From CAYXAA01 sp964462985 (GTDB lineage Bacteria > Pseudomonadota > Alphaproteobacteria > Rhizobiales > Stappiaceae): a stretch of 64,000 nt of DNA. The stretch is from NCBI GenBank assembly GCA_964462985.1, contig CAYXAA010000016.1, forward strand, positions 1-64,000, given 5' to 3'. Shown in pieces: positions 1 through 8,185 of the stretch. The translations under genes and the position numbers were made by a program. The first letter of the stretch is position 1. Every line of letters starts with the position of its first letter. The notes beneath the pieces are model-generated. The model searched no databases, was not told where the DNA came from, and worked only from the letters and a program-made list of their open reading frames with translations.

Positions 1-570
1 GGTCGTGTGGCCGGTGGCGTCGTGGATCTCGCGCAGCCAGCGCCTGAGCTCGCGCCGCACCTGGGCGTCCAGGGCCCCGAACGGCTCGTCGAGCAGCAGC
101 ACGCGCGGTTCGATGGCAAGTGCGCGGGCGAGCGCCACCCGCTGGCGCTGACCGCCCGACAATTGGTTGGGATAGCGGTCTTCCAATCCCGAGAGCTGGA
201 CGAGGTCGAGAAGCTCGCTCGCCCGGCGGCGGATCTCGGCTTTCGCTGGGCGGGCCGCGCTGCGCCGCACCTTCAGCCCGAAGGCGATGTTATCGGCGAC
301 GGTCATGTGGCGGAACAGCGCATAGTGCTGGAACACGAACCCAATGTGACGCTCCTGCACGGATTTCAGCGAAGCGTCCTCGTCGCCGAAGAAGATGGCG
401 CCCTCGGTCGGGCTTTCGAGCCCGGCGATCAAGCGCAGCAGTGTGGTCTTGCCCGAGCCCGAGGGGCCGAGAAGCGCAAGAAGCTCGCCCGAGCGGATGT
501 CGAGGGAAACCTCGTGCAGCGCCGGGAACCGGTCGAATTCCTTGCGAACCTGTCGGATCGAAACGTCCAT
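1..570 (-). CDS. cysA: Sulfate/thiosulfate ABC transporter ATP-binding protein CysA (partial, C-terminus outside window)
   Basis: ATPase subunit that powers sulfate/thiosulfate import at the inner membrane. About 190 N-terminal residues are visible. Walker A (GPSGSGKTT) lies near residue 35, the Q-loop is in 'FVFQHYALF', the signature is 'LSGGQRQRVALARAL' and Walker B is 'LLLDEPFGALD'. The ATG at 570 lies 12 nt after the cysW stop, so it is the last visible gene of the sbp-cysT-cysW-cysA operon. The C-terminal regulatory domain is off the window. The CysA call rests on operon partners plus the conserved core; the ATPase alone could be another importer. Confidence 0.93.
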   Translation of the reverse strand, partial: MDVSIRQVRKEFDRFPALHEVSLDIRSGELLALLGPSGSGKTTLLRLIAGLESPTEGAIFFGDEDASLKSVQERHIGFVFQHYALFRHMTVADNIAFGLKVRRSAARPAKAEIRRRASELLDLVQLSGLEDRYPNQLSGGQRQRVALARALAIEPRVLLLDEPFGALDAQVRRELRRWLREIHDATGHTT

Positions 571-581
571 GGTTCGGCCTC

Positions 582-1469
582 CTAATGCTTGCTCGATGCG
601 GCGATGTGATCGCCGAAGCGGAACTCCAGAATGCTCTTGAGAACGAGGGTGAGGAGCGCGAGCAGCGCCAGCAGGGAGGCGACCGCGAAGGCTGCAGCGA
701 AATTGTACTCGTTGTAGAGGATCTCGACCTGCAGCGGCATCGTGTTGGTCAGGCCACGGACGTGGCCGGAGACGACCGAGACGGCGCCGAACTCACCCAT
801 GGCGCGCGCGTTGCAGAGCAGCACGCCGTAGAGCAGCCCCCATTTGATGTTGGGCAGGGTGACCATCCGGAAGGTCTGCCAGCCCGAGGCGCCGAGTGAG
901 AGCGCCGCCTCCTCGTCGCCGGTACCCTGCTCCTGCATCAGCGGGATCAACTCGCGGGCGACAAAGGGAAATGTCACGAAGATGGTGGCCAGGACAATGC
1001 CTGGCACCGCGAACAGGATCTCGATGCCATGCGCCTTCAGCCAGGGGCCGAGGAGGCTGCCGGCGCCGAACAGCAGCACGTAGACGAGACCCGAGATGAC
1101 CGGCGAGACCGAGAACGGCAGATCGATCAGGGTGATCAGAAAGGCCTTGCCCTTGAACTCGAACTTGGCGATCGCCCAGGCCGCCGCAACGCCGAACACC
1201 AGGTTGAGGGGAACGGCGATGGCGGCGACGATCAGGGTAAGGCGGATCGCCGACAGCGTGTCCGGTTCGACCAGCGCCGAATAATAGGTGCCGAGCCCGC
1301 TTCTCAACGCCTCGATGAATACCGCGACAAGCGGCAGCACCAGGAAGAACGCCAGGAAGACGAAGGCGAGCGCAAGCAGCACGGCGCGCGCGAGCGGCGC
1401 CTCCGTCGTGGCGGACGGCACCCGGACCGCGATCGGCGTGTCGTGCAGGACAGCAGCGTCAAGCGCCAT
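582..1469 (-). CDS. cysW: Sulfate ABC transporter permease CysW
   Basis: Inner-membrane permease of 295 aa that pairs with CysT to form the sulfate channel. Several hydrophobic segments are visible, with the first around residues 28-55. The EAA-type loop that contacts CysA lies near 'EEAALSLGASGWQTF' (about residue 190). The ATG at 1469 overlaps the cysT 3' end by 11 nt, which indicates translational coupling. Length and order (T then W then A) match standard cys operons. The N-terminal 25 residues are polar and variable. Confidence 0.94.
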   Translation of the reverse strand: MALDAAVLHDTPIAVRVPSATTEAPLARAVLLALAFVFLAFFLVLPLVAVFIEALRSGLGTYYSALVEPDTLSAIRLTLIVAAIAVPLNLVFGVAAAWAIAKFEFKGKAFLITLIDLPFSVSPVISGLVYVLLFGAGSLLGPWLKAHGIEILFAVPGIVLATIFVTFPFVARELIPLMQEQGTGDEEAALSLGASGWQTFRMVTLPNIKWGLLYGVLLCNARAMGEFGAVSVVSGHVRGLTNTMPLQVEILYNEYNFAAAFAVASLLALLALLTLVLKSILEFRFGDHIAASSKH

Positions 1470-2322
1470 GACCGAACCTCCTGCGGCTCCAGGCCTGGAT
1501 CAGGTTGATGACGAGAAGCATGGCGAAGGACAGCGTCAGCATGACCGCCGCGATCGCCGTGGCGGCCGCGTAGTCGAACTCCTCCAGCCGGATGACGATG
1601 AGAAGCGGCGCGATCTCCGACACGTAGGGGATGTTGCCCGCGATAAAGATCACCGAGCCGTATTCGCCCACGCCCCGCGCGAAGGCGAGCGCGAAGCCGG
1701 TTAGGATTGCCGGCGCAAGCCCCGGCAGCAGGACGCGGAACACCGTCTGGAACCGGCCGGCGCCCAGGGTCGCCGCCGCCTCCTCCACCTCCTTGTCGAT
1801 CTCCTCTATGACGGGCTGCACGGTGCGAACGACGAAGGGCAAGCCGATGAAGATGAGGGCGACGACGATGCCGGCGGGGGTGAAGGCAACCTTGATGCCC
1901 AGTTGCGCCAGGATGCTGCCGACCCAGCCATTCGGTGCGTAGATTGCCGTCAGGGCGATGCCGGCGACGGCCGTCGGCAGCGCGAAGGGAAGATCGACGA
2001 TCGCGTCGATGACGCGGCGGCCGGGGAAGCGGTAGCGCACCAGCACCCATGCGACGATCACGCCGAAAACAACGTTGACGATAGCCGCGATGAAAGCGGT
2101 GCCGAAGCTGATCTTGAGGGCCTGGAGCGTCCGGGGATCGGTGGCCAACGCCCAAAATTGCGGCCAGCCGAGGGACGCCGAGCGCCAGACGACGCCGGCG
2201 AGCGGGATCAGGACGATGAGCGAGAGGTAGACGAGCGAGAAGCCGAGCGTCAGCCCGAAACCGGGAATGATGCTCGGCTTCCTGAATCGCCACCCCGCGC
2301 TTGTTGCAAGCGCGGCCGTCAT
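1459..2322 (-). CDS. cysT: Sulfate ABC transporter permease CysT (CysU)
   Basis: Inner-membrane permease of 287 aa. Hydrophobic segments begin near residue 20 ('LTLGFSLVYLSLIVLIPLAG'). An EAA loop ('EEAAATLGAGRFQTF') lies near residue 190 for coupling to CysA. The ATG at 2322 is preferred because it sits one base after the sbp stop codon (2324-2326), typical of coupled genes. An in-frame start at 2352 would place 10 extra codons inside sbp. It works with CysW, CysA and the periplasmic binding protein. Confidence 0.94.
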   Translation of the reverse strand: MTAALATSAGWRFRKPSIIPGFGLTLGFSLVYLSLIVLIPLAGVVWRSASLGWPQFWALATDPRTLQALKISFGTAFIAAIVNVVFGVIVAWVLVRYRFPGRRVIDAIVDLPFALPTAVAGIALTAIYAPNGWVGSILAQLGIKVAFTPAGIVVALIFIGLPFVVRTVQPVIEEIDKEVEEAAATLGAGRFQTVFRVLLPGLAPAILTGFALAFARGVGEYGSVIFIAGNIPYVSEIAPLLIVIRLEEFDYAAATAIAAVMLTLSFAMLLVINLIQAWSRRRFGHGA

Positions 2323-2323
2323 G

Positions 2324-3346
2324 TCATTGACCCGGCTTGTAGATAGCGTCAAAGATGCCGCCGTCTTCGAAGAACTTCGGCTGGGCCTCCTTCCAGCCGC
2401 CGAAGTCTTCGATGGTCACCAGCTTCACCTCGGGAAAGCGTTTCATGTCCTCGGGATCCGCGGCTTCCGGATCGGCCGGACGGTAGAAATTCTTGGCCGC
2501 AATCTTCTGGCCCGTCTCGGAGTAGAGGTAGTCGAGGTAGGCCTCGGCGACCTTGCGCGTGCCCTTGGCGTCGACATTGCCGTCGACGAGGGCGACGGGC
2601 GGCTCGGCCTTGATCGAGATCGACGGCACGACGATCTCGAACTGGTCGGGGCCGAGCTCTTCCAGCGCCAGGAACGCCTCGTTCTCCCACGCCAGCAGCA
2701 CGTCGCCGATGCCGCGCTGCACGAAGGTCGTGGTCGAGCCGCGCGCGCCGGTGTCGAGCACCGGGACATGGCCGAAGAGAGCGGCGATGTAGTCGCGCGC
2801 CCTCTGCTCGTCGCCGCCATAGGCGTCGAGCGCCCAGCCCCAGGCGGCCAGGAAGTTCCAGCGGGCGCCGCCGGACGTCTTCGGGTTGGGCGTGATCACC
2901 TCGATCCCGTCCTTGACCAGATCGTCCCAGTCCTCGATCTGCTTCGGATTGCCCTTGCGCACCAGGAAGACGATGGTCGAGGTGTAGGGAGCGCTGTTGT
3001 TGGCCAGCCGCCCGCGCCAGTCGGCGGGGATCTTGCCGGAGTTTTCGGCGATGGCGTCGATGTCGGCTTCGAGCGCCAACGTGACGACGTCGGCCTCGAG
3101 CCCGTCGATTACGGCCCTCGCCTGCTTGCCGGACCCGCCATGCGACATGCGGATCGTCACGGCCTCGCCGGTGTCCGCCTGCCATTTCTCCGCGAAGGCG
3201 GCGTTGAACTCCTTGTAGAGCTCCCGCGTCGGATCGTAGGAGACGTTGAGCAGAGTGACGTCGGCGGAGGCAAAGCCAAGCCCGGAGAAATGCAGGCCGA
3301 TAGCAAGCGCCGCCGTGGGAAGAATGGATCTGCGACTGAGAGTCAT
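2324..3346 (-). CDS. sbp: Periplasmic sulfate-binding protein (Sbp/CysP family)
   Basis: High-affinity periplasmic receptor (340 aa) that delivers sulfate or thiosulfate to CysTWA. It has a Sec signal peptide of about 28 residues ending near 'LGFASA-DV'. Family landmarks include 'LLNVSYDPTRELY' near the mature N-terminus, 'SHGGSGKQARAVI', 'TPNPKTSGGARWNFLAAW' and 'FVQRGIGDVLLAWENEA'. It is the first gene of the operon. A candidate Rrf2 operator lies 20-50 nt upstream of its start. Whether sulfate or thiosulfate is preferred cannot be told from sequence. Confidence 0.94.
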   Translation of the reverse strand: MTLSRRSILPTAALAIGLHFSGLGFASADVTLLNVSYDPTRELYKEFNAAFAEKWQADTGEAVTIRMSHGGSGKQARAVIDGLEADVVTLALEADIDAIAENSGKIPADWRGRLANNSAPYTSTIVFLVRKGNPKQIEDWDDLVKDGIEVITPNPKTSGGARWNFLAAWGWALDAYGGDEQRARDYIAALFGHVPVLDTGARGSTTTFVQRGIGDVLLAWENEAFLALEELGPDQFEIVVPSISIKAEPPVALVDGNVDAKGTRKVAEAYLDYLYSETGQKIAAKNFYRPADPEAADPEDMKRFPEVKLVTIEDFGGWKEAQPKFFEDGGIFDAIYKPGQ

Positions 3347-3366
3347 AGCTGCCTCCTATTGAGCAG

Positions 3367-3396
3367 GTAAACTCTATCGAATAAGTCGTCTATTGG
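3367..3396. promoter_or_regulatory. Candidate Rrf2-type operator upstream of sbp
   Basis: This 30-nt element lies 21-50 nt upstream of the sbp start. It shares about 21 of 30 positions, without gaps, with 4163-4192, including the run TAAGTCGT and the flanking CTCTA. Both copies are next to an Rrf2 regulator and in sulfur-related intergenic DNA, so a shared operator is the simplest reading. No binding data exist here; this is a by-eye alignment. Confidence 0.4.
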
Positions 3397-3559
3397 AATG
3401 CCGCTCCAACCTAAAATCAAGCCCCCTTGTGGAAATGGCTTCCTGCGAGAGGCCTGTCCGCGAACTGTCCGTACTCGAAAATACAGAAGGGATGAGTCCC
3501 CCGAACTGCGGTACGCAGCTTCGGCAAAGTGGTAAGTTCTTGCCGAATTGGGTGGAGAG

Positions 3560-4012
3560 TCAGGCGGTTATCGCTTCGGTCGCATCCGGGGCGGCGCCCG
3601 CGATACTGTCGGCGATCGTCGTGCCGTCCAGGACCTCACGCGTGGCATCGGCCACACGCGCGAAGACGCGGCGGGTCTCGCAGCTTTCCTCGCTGCGGCA
3701 GTCATCGCAACGCCGATAAGCCATGCGGCTAAGACACGGCAGCGGTGCGATCGGCCCGTCGATAATCCTCAGCACCTCACCAAAGGTGATCTGCGAGGCG
3801 TGCTTGAGGAGCATATAGCCACCGGCCTTGCCGCGGCGGCTCGCGACAATGCCGTGGTGCTTCAGGTCAAGCAAGATCTGCTCGAGGAACTTCTTCGGGA
3901 TGCGCTGCTGCTCGGCAATGTCGGAAATGAGAAGAACATCGCCCCGCGACGTATCGGCGCGCGCCAGAGCGATCAGCGCGCGAAGGGCATATTTTGCTTT
4001 TTGTGAGATCAT
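3560..4012 (-). CDS. Rrf2-family transcriptional regulator (four-cysteine type)
   Basis: A 150-aa winged-helix regulator. The N-terminus ('ISQKAKYALRALIALA') and the wing ('GKAGGYMLLKHASQITFGEVLRIIDGP') are typical of Rrf2 proteins (IscR, NsrR, CymR). Cysteines at residues 93, 102, 105 and 111 could ligate an iron-sulfur cluster. It sits upstream of and in the same orientation as the sulfate transporter operon, separated by about 210 nt. That context suggests control of sulfur assimilation. A second paralogue lies at 8186-8635. Target genes are inferred from position. Confidence 0.88.
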   Translation of the reverse strand: MISQKAKYALRALIALARADTSRGDVLLISDIAEQQRIPKKFLEQILLDLKHHGIVASRRGKAGGYMLLKHASQITFGEVLRIIDGPIAPLPCLSRMAYRRCDDCRSEESCETRRVFARVADATREVLDGTTIADSIAGAAPDATEAITA

Positions 4013-4162
4013 GGCTTCAATTGTGACTTGTGCGGCCGATCAGGGGGAATCCAATTTCAACTCTTAGCCTATCTGTTTTGTAGGGTCTAAGCTACCGCGT
4101 CAACTGCGTCACGGCGGCGGCGCCGCGCAACCCGGTGTTTGTCAACCCCAGCGATTTACACT

Positions 4163-4192
4163 ATTATCTCTACCATGTAAGTCGTATATAGG
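4163..4192. promoter_or_regulatory. Second copy of the candidate Rrf2 operator
   Basis: It begins ATTATCTCTACC and contains TAAGTCGT, matching 3367-3396 at about 21 of 30 positions. It lies in the divergent spacer between the Rrf2 gene (start 4012) and the ORF at 4200, ending 8 nt before that ATG. The half-site ATTATCTCTAC also recurs at 8865-8876 on the opposite strand. It could autoregulate rrf2 or control the 4200 gene. Confidence 0.4.
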
Positions 4193-4199
4193 CTTTGAA

Positions 4200-4703
4200 A
4201 TGAACTTTCATCGCCAGAGCTGCGCATTGGACAGCGGATCCAAGGCGGCCCCAAGCAGGGGGCTCCCTGGCTCTATCCGCCTGCTCGCGATGATATCCAC
4301 GGTTCAATGGCGGCCCCAATCCCGGATCAGCCCTGCCATCGAGACCCTTGCTCTACAGATGACCGCGCGGGGATGGACGATCCGCGGCGCCTATCCGCGA
4401 AACTACCTGCTGTGGCGCCATGGCCGCATCCTGACGGCGACGACCTGCCGTATCGTCGTGTTGCCGATCGTGTTCGGCCGGTTGTCGGATGCTGAAATCA
4501 ACGTCTTCCTTGCAACCGAGCTGTTCATGGCGAGGCAGCGCGCCGAGGCGGGCAACGCCGTGCTGACAAACAGCCAGTTCGAGGAGCTCGAGCACTTCTG
4601 CCAAAGAATGGCCGTCGAGACGGGCCTTGCCCTGCTGAACCGCGAACACGTTTACCGGAAAGCGGAAAAGGAGATTGAGCGCACGGTCATCCGGAGCTGT
4701 TGA
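4200..4703 (+). CDS. Hypothetical protein, 167 aa
   Basis: Not recognised. A soluble, basic and alpha-helical-looking protein with no signal peptide or membrane segment. The best conserved-looking part is residues 45-110 (aromatic- and arginine-rich 'WTIRGAYPRNYLLWRHGR'), followed by a helical C-terminus. The ATG at 4200 has no clear ribosome site and is only 8 nt from the candidate operator, so translation may begin at the internal ATG at 4290. It is the first forward gene after the sulfur regulator and may belong to the same regulon (inference). Confidence 0.5.
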   Translation: MNFHRQSCALDSGSKAAPSRGLPGSIRLLAMISTVQWRPQSRISPAIETLALQMTARGWTIRGAYPRNYLLWRHGRILTATTCRIVVLPIVFGRLSDAEINVFLATELFMARQRAEAGNAVLTNSQFEELEHFCQRMAVETGLALLNREHVYRKAEKEIERTVIRSC

Positions 4704-4842
4704 CAGCGCGCAAGTGCGCCCGCCGTCATACTCTATTAAATCGATCGATATTATTGACATTCAGTCGATGCCTGTTATTCTTCTCGTCAAGATGGCTGCC
4801 GTCGATCGTTACCTTCGTCAGCCCCGGTGTCCGGGAGGTAAT

Positions 4843-5082
4843 ATGATGTCGGCCCTTGTCAGGGTCGCTCGAAGGCCGATTGCCTTGATCGAGTCCGGGA
4901 AGCGCATTGGTTTTGGGCGATTATGCCGCGGTCTCCGGCGTTCCGCTGAACTCCTCCTGAACAAGATTTCAGTCCGGGACGATGGATTGGCAGCGGAGCT
5001 TCCTCGGCAATTTCTTGCCGACCAATCCGGTGGCCGCGTCGTCCGTCGTATCAGACGGGCTTGGGTTCTTTCGTTTGCATGA
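4843..5082 (+). CDS. Possible small hypothetical protein, 79 aa
   Basis: A weak candidate. It starts with a double ATG (4843/4846) 4-7 nt after a strong GGGAGGT ribosome site, which is the main reason to list it. The product is arginine-rich, with a helical middle ('LRRSAELLLNKI') and no recognised domain. Otherwise the 4704-5098 spacer appears empty. Confidence 0.27.
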   Translation: MMSALVRVARRPIALIESGKRIGFGRLCRGLRRSAELLLNKISVRDDGLAAELPRQFLADQSGGRVVRRIRRAWVLSFA

Positions 5083-5098
5083 AGAGAGGAGTGCAACG

Positions 5099-5431
5099 AT
5101 GACTCGTGTCCTGCCACCCCTCCACGAGGGGCATGCTCCAATCTACCTGCTCCAGGCGTTTGCCGAAGCCGTCGACGCTTTCGAACTCTGGGACGGCAGC
5201 AGCAGCGAGCCCATGGTTCAGTGCGAGGGACGTCAGGTTCCGATCAGTTCCGTCTTCGGCCGGATGCGGACCTGCTCCGATATTCTGCCCTTCCGGCTGC
5301 GCGAGGCGGTTGTCGAGATCGTCGGAGAAATGGCGGCCCCGGTTACGGAGCACCCAATGCCAACGTATGCCGTTGCCGCCGTTCCGTTGCGCGCCCTCTG
5401 CGTGGAACGTCTCAAGGGCATGGCCGCGTAG
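5099..5431 (+). CDS. Hypothetical protein, 110 aa
   Basis: Not recognised. The ATG at 5099 was chosen because GAGAGGAG lies just upstream. An in-frame upstream ATG at 4982 would add 39 unlikely residues. The protein is small, soluble and mildly acidic, with no membrane segment; 'FAEAVDAFELWDGSS' in the middle looks helical. It precedes a 48-aa membrane protein and an SsuD-like monooxygenase in the same direction, so it may be co-transcribed with them. Confidence 0.5.
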   Translation: MTRVLPPLHEGHAPIYLLQAFAEAVDAFELWDGSSSEPMVQCEGRQVPISSVFGRMRTCSDILPFRLREAVVEIVGEMAAPVTEHPMPTYAVAAVPLRALCVERLKGMAA

Positions 5432-5505
5432 AACCCTTTTCGATACCCGGCTGCGGCGTAGCTAAGCGATCTACCAGACCAATCAGGAGAGGCGATCTGA
5501 CGCGG

Positions 5506-5652
5506 ATGCGCAAGACCTACAGTGCTCAGACAAGGACGCTGCGGCAGGACAGAGACGCTCGCGGCGCCGTTGTGACCCTGGCGATGGCCTATGGCGCGTT
5601 CGCCCTGTCGTTCGGCTTTGCCGCAGCCGTTGTATTCGGTCTGGGATCGTGA
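5506..5652 (+). CDS. Small single-span membrane protein, 48 aa
   Basis: Residues 1-19 are basic and polar. Residues 21-46 form one hydrophobic span (from 'AVVTLAMAYGAF' to 'VVFGLG'), giving an N-in membrane peptide. AGGAGA lies 15 nt before the ATG, a long spacing, so a CTG start at 5497 is an alternative. It sits between the 110-aa gene and the SsuD-like gene, all in one direction. Function unknown. Confidence 0.45.
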   Translation: MRKTYSAQTRTLRQDRDARGAVVTLAMAYGAFALSFGFAAAVVFGLGS

Positions 5653-5734
5653 TCCGCCACGAGCGGACGCCCCTGAGGTTGGCAAAGCTCATTTGCAATT
5701 CGGATCATCCAAGAACTGAAGAGGAGGAACAGTG

Positions 5735-6709
5735 ATGACGATCTCCTTCACGTTCATGCCCGGCTCCGGACCGGACCTTGTTCCCTCCGTGGATCGGCCG
5801 TCGTTCTTCTTCGATCCTGCATGGGCGCGGAAAGGGCTCGTCACTGCTCGGAACTCTGGGTTTCAGCGCGTCGTGATCGATGATGCCGGTGGGCTCTTGT
5901 ACAATTTCTACCTGGCCTCCGCGGCGGCATCCTTCACCCCCCAGCTCGAGGCCGTCCTGACGCACTGGGCCGGGGTCATGACACCCGAGATCGCGGCCCA
6001 GCAGATCGCAGCGCTCGATCTGAAGTGCGGCGGCAACTTCGCGCTTCGCATTTTGGTTGACGAGGTTCCGCGGGGCGGCGACACCGCCCAGGAGCAGGCA
6101 GGTCATGCCCAATCCTGGCAACGGACCGACGAATATCTGACGCTGCTGAAACGGCTTTGGTCTAACGACCGTCCGTTCGACCACGAGGGCCCCTACTACA
6201 GCGTTCGGCAAGGGTTCATCGTCCGCAAAAGCCCCCGCCAGCATTCCATACCCATCCGGATAAGCGGCCGGTCCGGCACGGCGATTCAGGTCGCCGCCCG
6301 CCATGCCGACGTCTTCGAGCTTCCCTCCGGGACGCCAGGCGAAATCCTCAGCCTGACCGAGCGGTTCCGAAGTGCCGCCACCGTGTACGGCAGAGGTGAG
6401 AAGATCCGCTTCGCGCTTCCGATCCGCGTTAGCGAAGAGCATGATGACAAGGCGGCCAAGACCGATGATCTGGCGGTGGTGAACGCCTCCGCATCGGCAG
6501 CTGGGATCCTTTGGCCCTACATAGAAGCCGGCGTGTCGGAATTTGTGGTGGTTGGTGCCGACAATGCCAACGTGCTGCGCCGCTTCGGCCGCGAAGTCAT
6601 CAACGTCGTCTCTGGCAGGATGGCGCGAGACGAGACGACGGCTGCGCGGTTCAAGCCACGCGGCGCACGGCCACAGTCGTCCTTCCGGCCGCACTTGTGG
6701 GTAGTTTGA
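5735..6709 (+). CDS. LLM-class flavin-dependent monooxygenase, SsuD-like
   Basis: A 324-aa TIM-barrel protein of the luciferase-like superfamily. In SsuD relatives FMNH2 and O2 release sulfite from alkanesulfonates. Landmarks include 'TPEIAAQQIAALDLKCGGNFALRIL', 'RTDEYLTLLKRLWSNDRPFDHEGPYY' and 'IPIRISGRSGTAIQVAARHADVF'. It is 50-60 residues shorter than typical SsuD, mainly missing the insertion between the last barrel strands, and has a short aberrant arginine-rich tail. The ATG at 5735 follows GAGGAGG at good spacing. The sulfur context supports sulfonate use; the exact substrate is unknown. No reductase (SsuE) lies in the window. Confidence 0.8.
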   Translation: MTISFTFMPGSGPDLVPSVDRPSFFFDPAWARKGLVTARNSGFQRVVIDDAGGLLYNFYLASAAASFTPQLEAVLTHWAGVMTPEIAAQQIAALDLKCGGNFALRILVDEVPRGGDTAQEQAGHAQSWQRTDEYLTLLKRLWSNDRPFDHEGPYYSVRQGFIVRKSPRQHSIPIRISGRSGTAIQVAARHADVFELPSGTPGEILSLTERFRSAATVYGRGEKIRFALPIRVSEEHDDKAAKTDDLAVVNASASAAGILWPYIEAGVSEFVVVGADNANVLRRFGREVINVVSGRMARDETTAARFKPRGARPQSSFRPHLWVV

Positions 6710-6745
6710 CGCGCTTGCCCTGAATCGGTGAGTTCACCTGTACAA

Positions 6746-6776
6746 GGGCGCCCTCCGCAAGCGGGGGCGCCCTTTT
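6746..6776 (+). terminator. Rho-independent terminator after the SsuD-like gene
   Basis: The 8-bp arm GGGCGCCC (6746-6753) pairs with GGGCGCCC (6765-6772), extended inward by CCGC/GCGG around an AA loop, then TTTT. It lies 37 nt after the SsuD-like stop and between convergent genes. Confidence 0.85.
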
Positions 6777-6793
6777 CTGCTTCTCGCCTGCCT

Positions 6794-8146
6794 CTAGCCG
6801 ATTAGCCGCCCGGCCAGCCGTTCGCACTGAACGCGAATGTCGGGCACGGCATCGATCTCGAAAAAGGTTCCGCGGGTCAGCGGGCCCACAGCGAAGATCC
6901 TGTCGGACGGCACGCCGCTCCCGTCGATGACGGCGCAGTCCTCCGTGACGTCGATCCCGATCCGCAGCGGGTCCGGGCGGGCGGTCCCGTCACGGATGAG
7001 ATTCCTGATCAAGGTGTTGGACGTGCGGCTGGGATCCTTGATGATCCCGGTACAGTCGTAAATCCTGGCGCAGTCCATGGCTTCAACGACGCCCTTGCCG
7101 CGCGGCCGGATCATCAGAAGCAGCGATCCGTCCGGCCGCTCTTCGATGTCCTGCACCTTGCCTGCGAAAAGCCTCAGACGCCCCCGCTCCAGCGCCCTGG
7201 CGGCGCGCTCATAGATATCCGGCGGGATACGGTGCCGGTGAATGTCCCACCAGGCCTTTGTATGCTCGAGGAAGCGGCGCTTTGCGGACATGGGCCAATC
7301 GCGCCAGATCTGTTGGTTGAAGGGGCGAAGCCCGTCCACGACGTCGCGCCAGTCGCCGCCGTGCCGTTCCGAGTTTTCGATCAGTTCCCCGAACCACCGC
7401 ACAAAATACGACAGCTCGGTCCCAAGCGGGATGTCGGCGACATCGAGCCGCAACGGTTTGCGCCTTGCGGCGTGGGACTGGGGTAAAAGCCCTCGACGGG
7501 ACACGACCACGATCTCGCCGCGATGCCCGCGATGCTCCAGAGCGAGCCAAGTGTCAATCATGCTGAGGCCGCTGCCGAGGATCACGACCCTGGAGTCTGG
7601 ATCGATCGGCGTATCGGCGTCGGAGCCGATCCGCACCGCATTCGGGTGCGATGGATCTGGTCTCGGATCATGGCCGGTTGCAAGCACCAGTCTTTCGGCG
7701 GGGACGCTGATGCCGTTGTTCAGCCTGACGGCAACGCCCCGGCCATTGGGATGGATCGCGACGCATTCATTGCGAAGGGCTCGAAGCCGCGCCACCCCGC
7801 CTCCCTGATCGGCGAAGGTATCGAAGATCCAGGACAAATACCGCCCGTAGGCTTCGCGCGGCACGAAGGTCTCGGGGTCCCGGCCCGCATCGGGGGTGGT
7901 CTCCCGATACCAATGCCAGAAATGATCCGGCTCATCGGCGAAGGCACTCATACGCGAGGCCAGAACGTTGAGCCGGTGGTCCGGCAAGGTTGTCGAATAG
8001 GCGAGCCCCGGTCCGATCCGGTCTCCTTTCTCGATCACCGTCACCCGCACGTCCGGGTCCGCACGCCTCATCAGATGAGCAGCGAGAATAACGCCGCTGG
8101 CGCCGCCGCCAACCACCACGATCGAAACAGGGCCGCCCTCACCCAT
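6794..8146 (-). CDS. FAD/NAD(P)-binding oxidoreductase
   Basis: A 450-aa protein of the FAD-NAD(P)-binding type (NAD_binding_9-like). The dinucleotide fold 'VVVGGGASGVILAAHLMRR' starts near residue 10. A second nucleotide-binding motif 'VVILGSGLSMIDTWLALE' lies near residue 190. 'LVLATGHDPRP' (near 155) is the typical ATG-type motif of flavoprotein monooxygenases. It lies 39 nt downstream of the adjacent Rrf2 gene, in the same orientation, so the two probably form an operon. It might oxidise or reduce a sulfur or siderophore-like metabolite, but the substrate is unknown. Confidence 0.75.
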   Translation of the reverse strand: MGEGGPVSIVVVGGGASGVILAAHLMRRADPDVRVTVIEKGDRIGPGLAYSTTLPDHRLNVLASRMSAFADEPDHFWHWYRETTPDAGRDPETFVPREAYGRYLSWIFDTFADQGGGVARLRALRNECVAIHPNGRGVAVRLNNGISVPAERLVLATGHDPRPDPSHPNAVRIGSDADTPIDPDSRVVILGSGLSMIDTWLALEHRGHRGEIVVVSRRGLLPQSHAARRKPLRLDVADIPLGTELSYFVRWFGELIENSERHGGDWRDVVDGLRPFNQQIWRDWPMSAKRRFLEHTKAWWDIHRHRIPPDIYERAARALERGRLRLFAGKVQDIEERPDGSLLLMIRPRGKGVVEAMDCARIYDCTGIIKDPSRTSNTLIRNLIRDGTARPDPLRIGIDVTEDCAVIDGSGVPSDRIFAVGPLTRGTFFEIDAVPDIRVQCERLAGRLIG

Positions 8147-8185
8147 GGCCAGCCCTCCCCGCCCATGGACGGCCGCGCCTATCGC

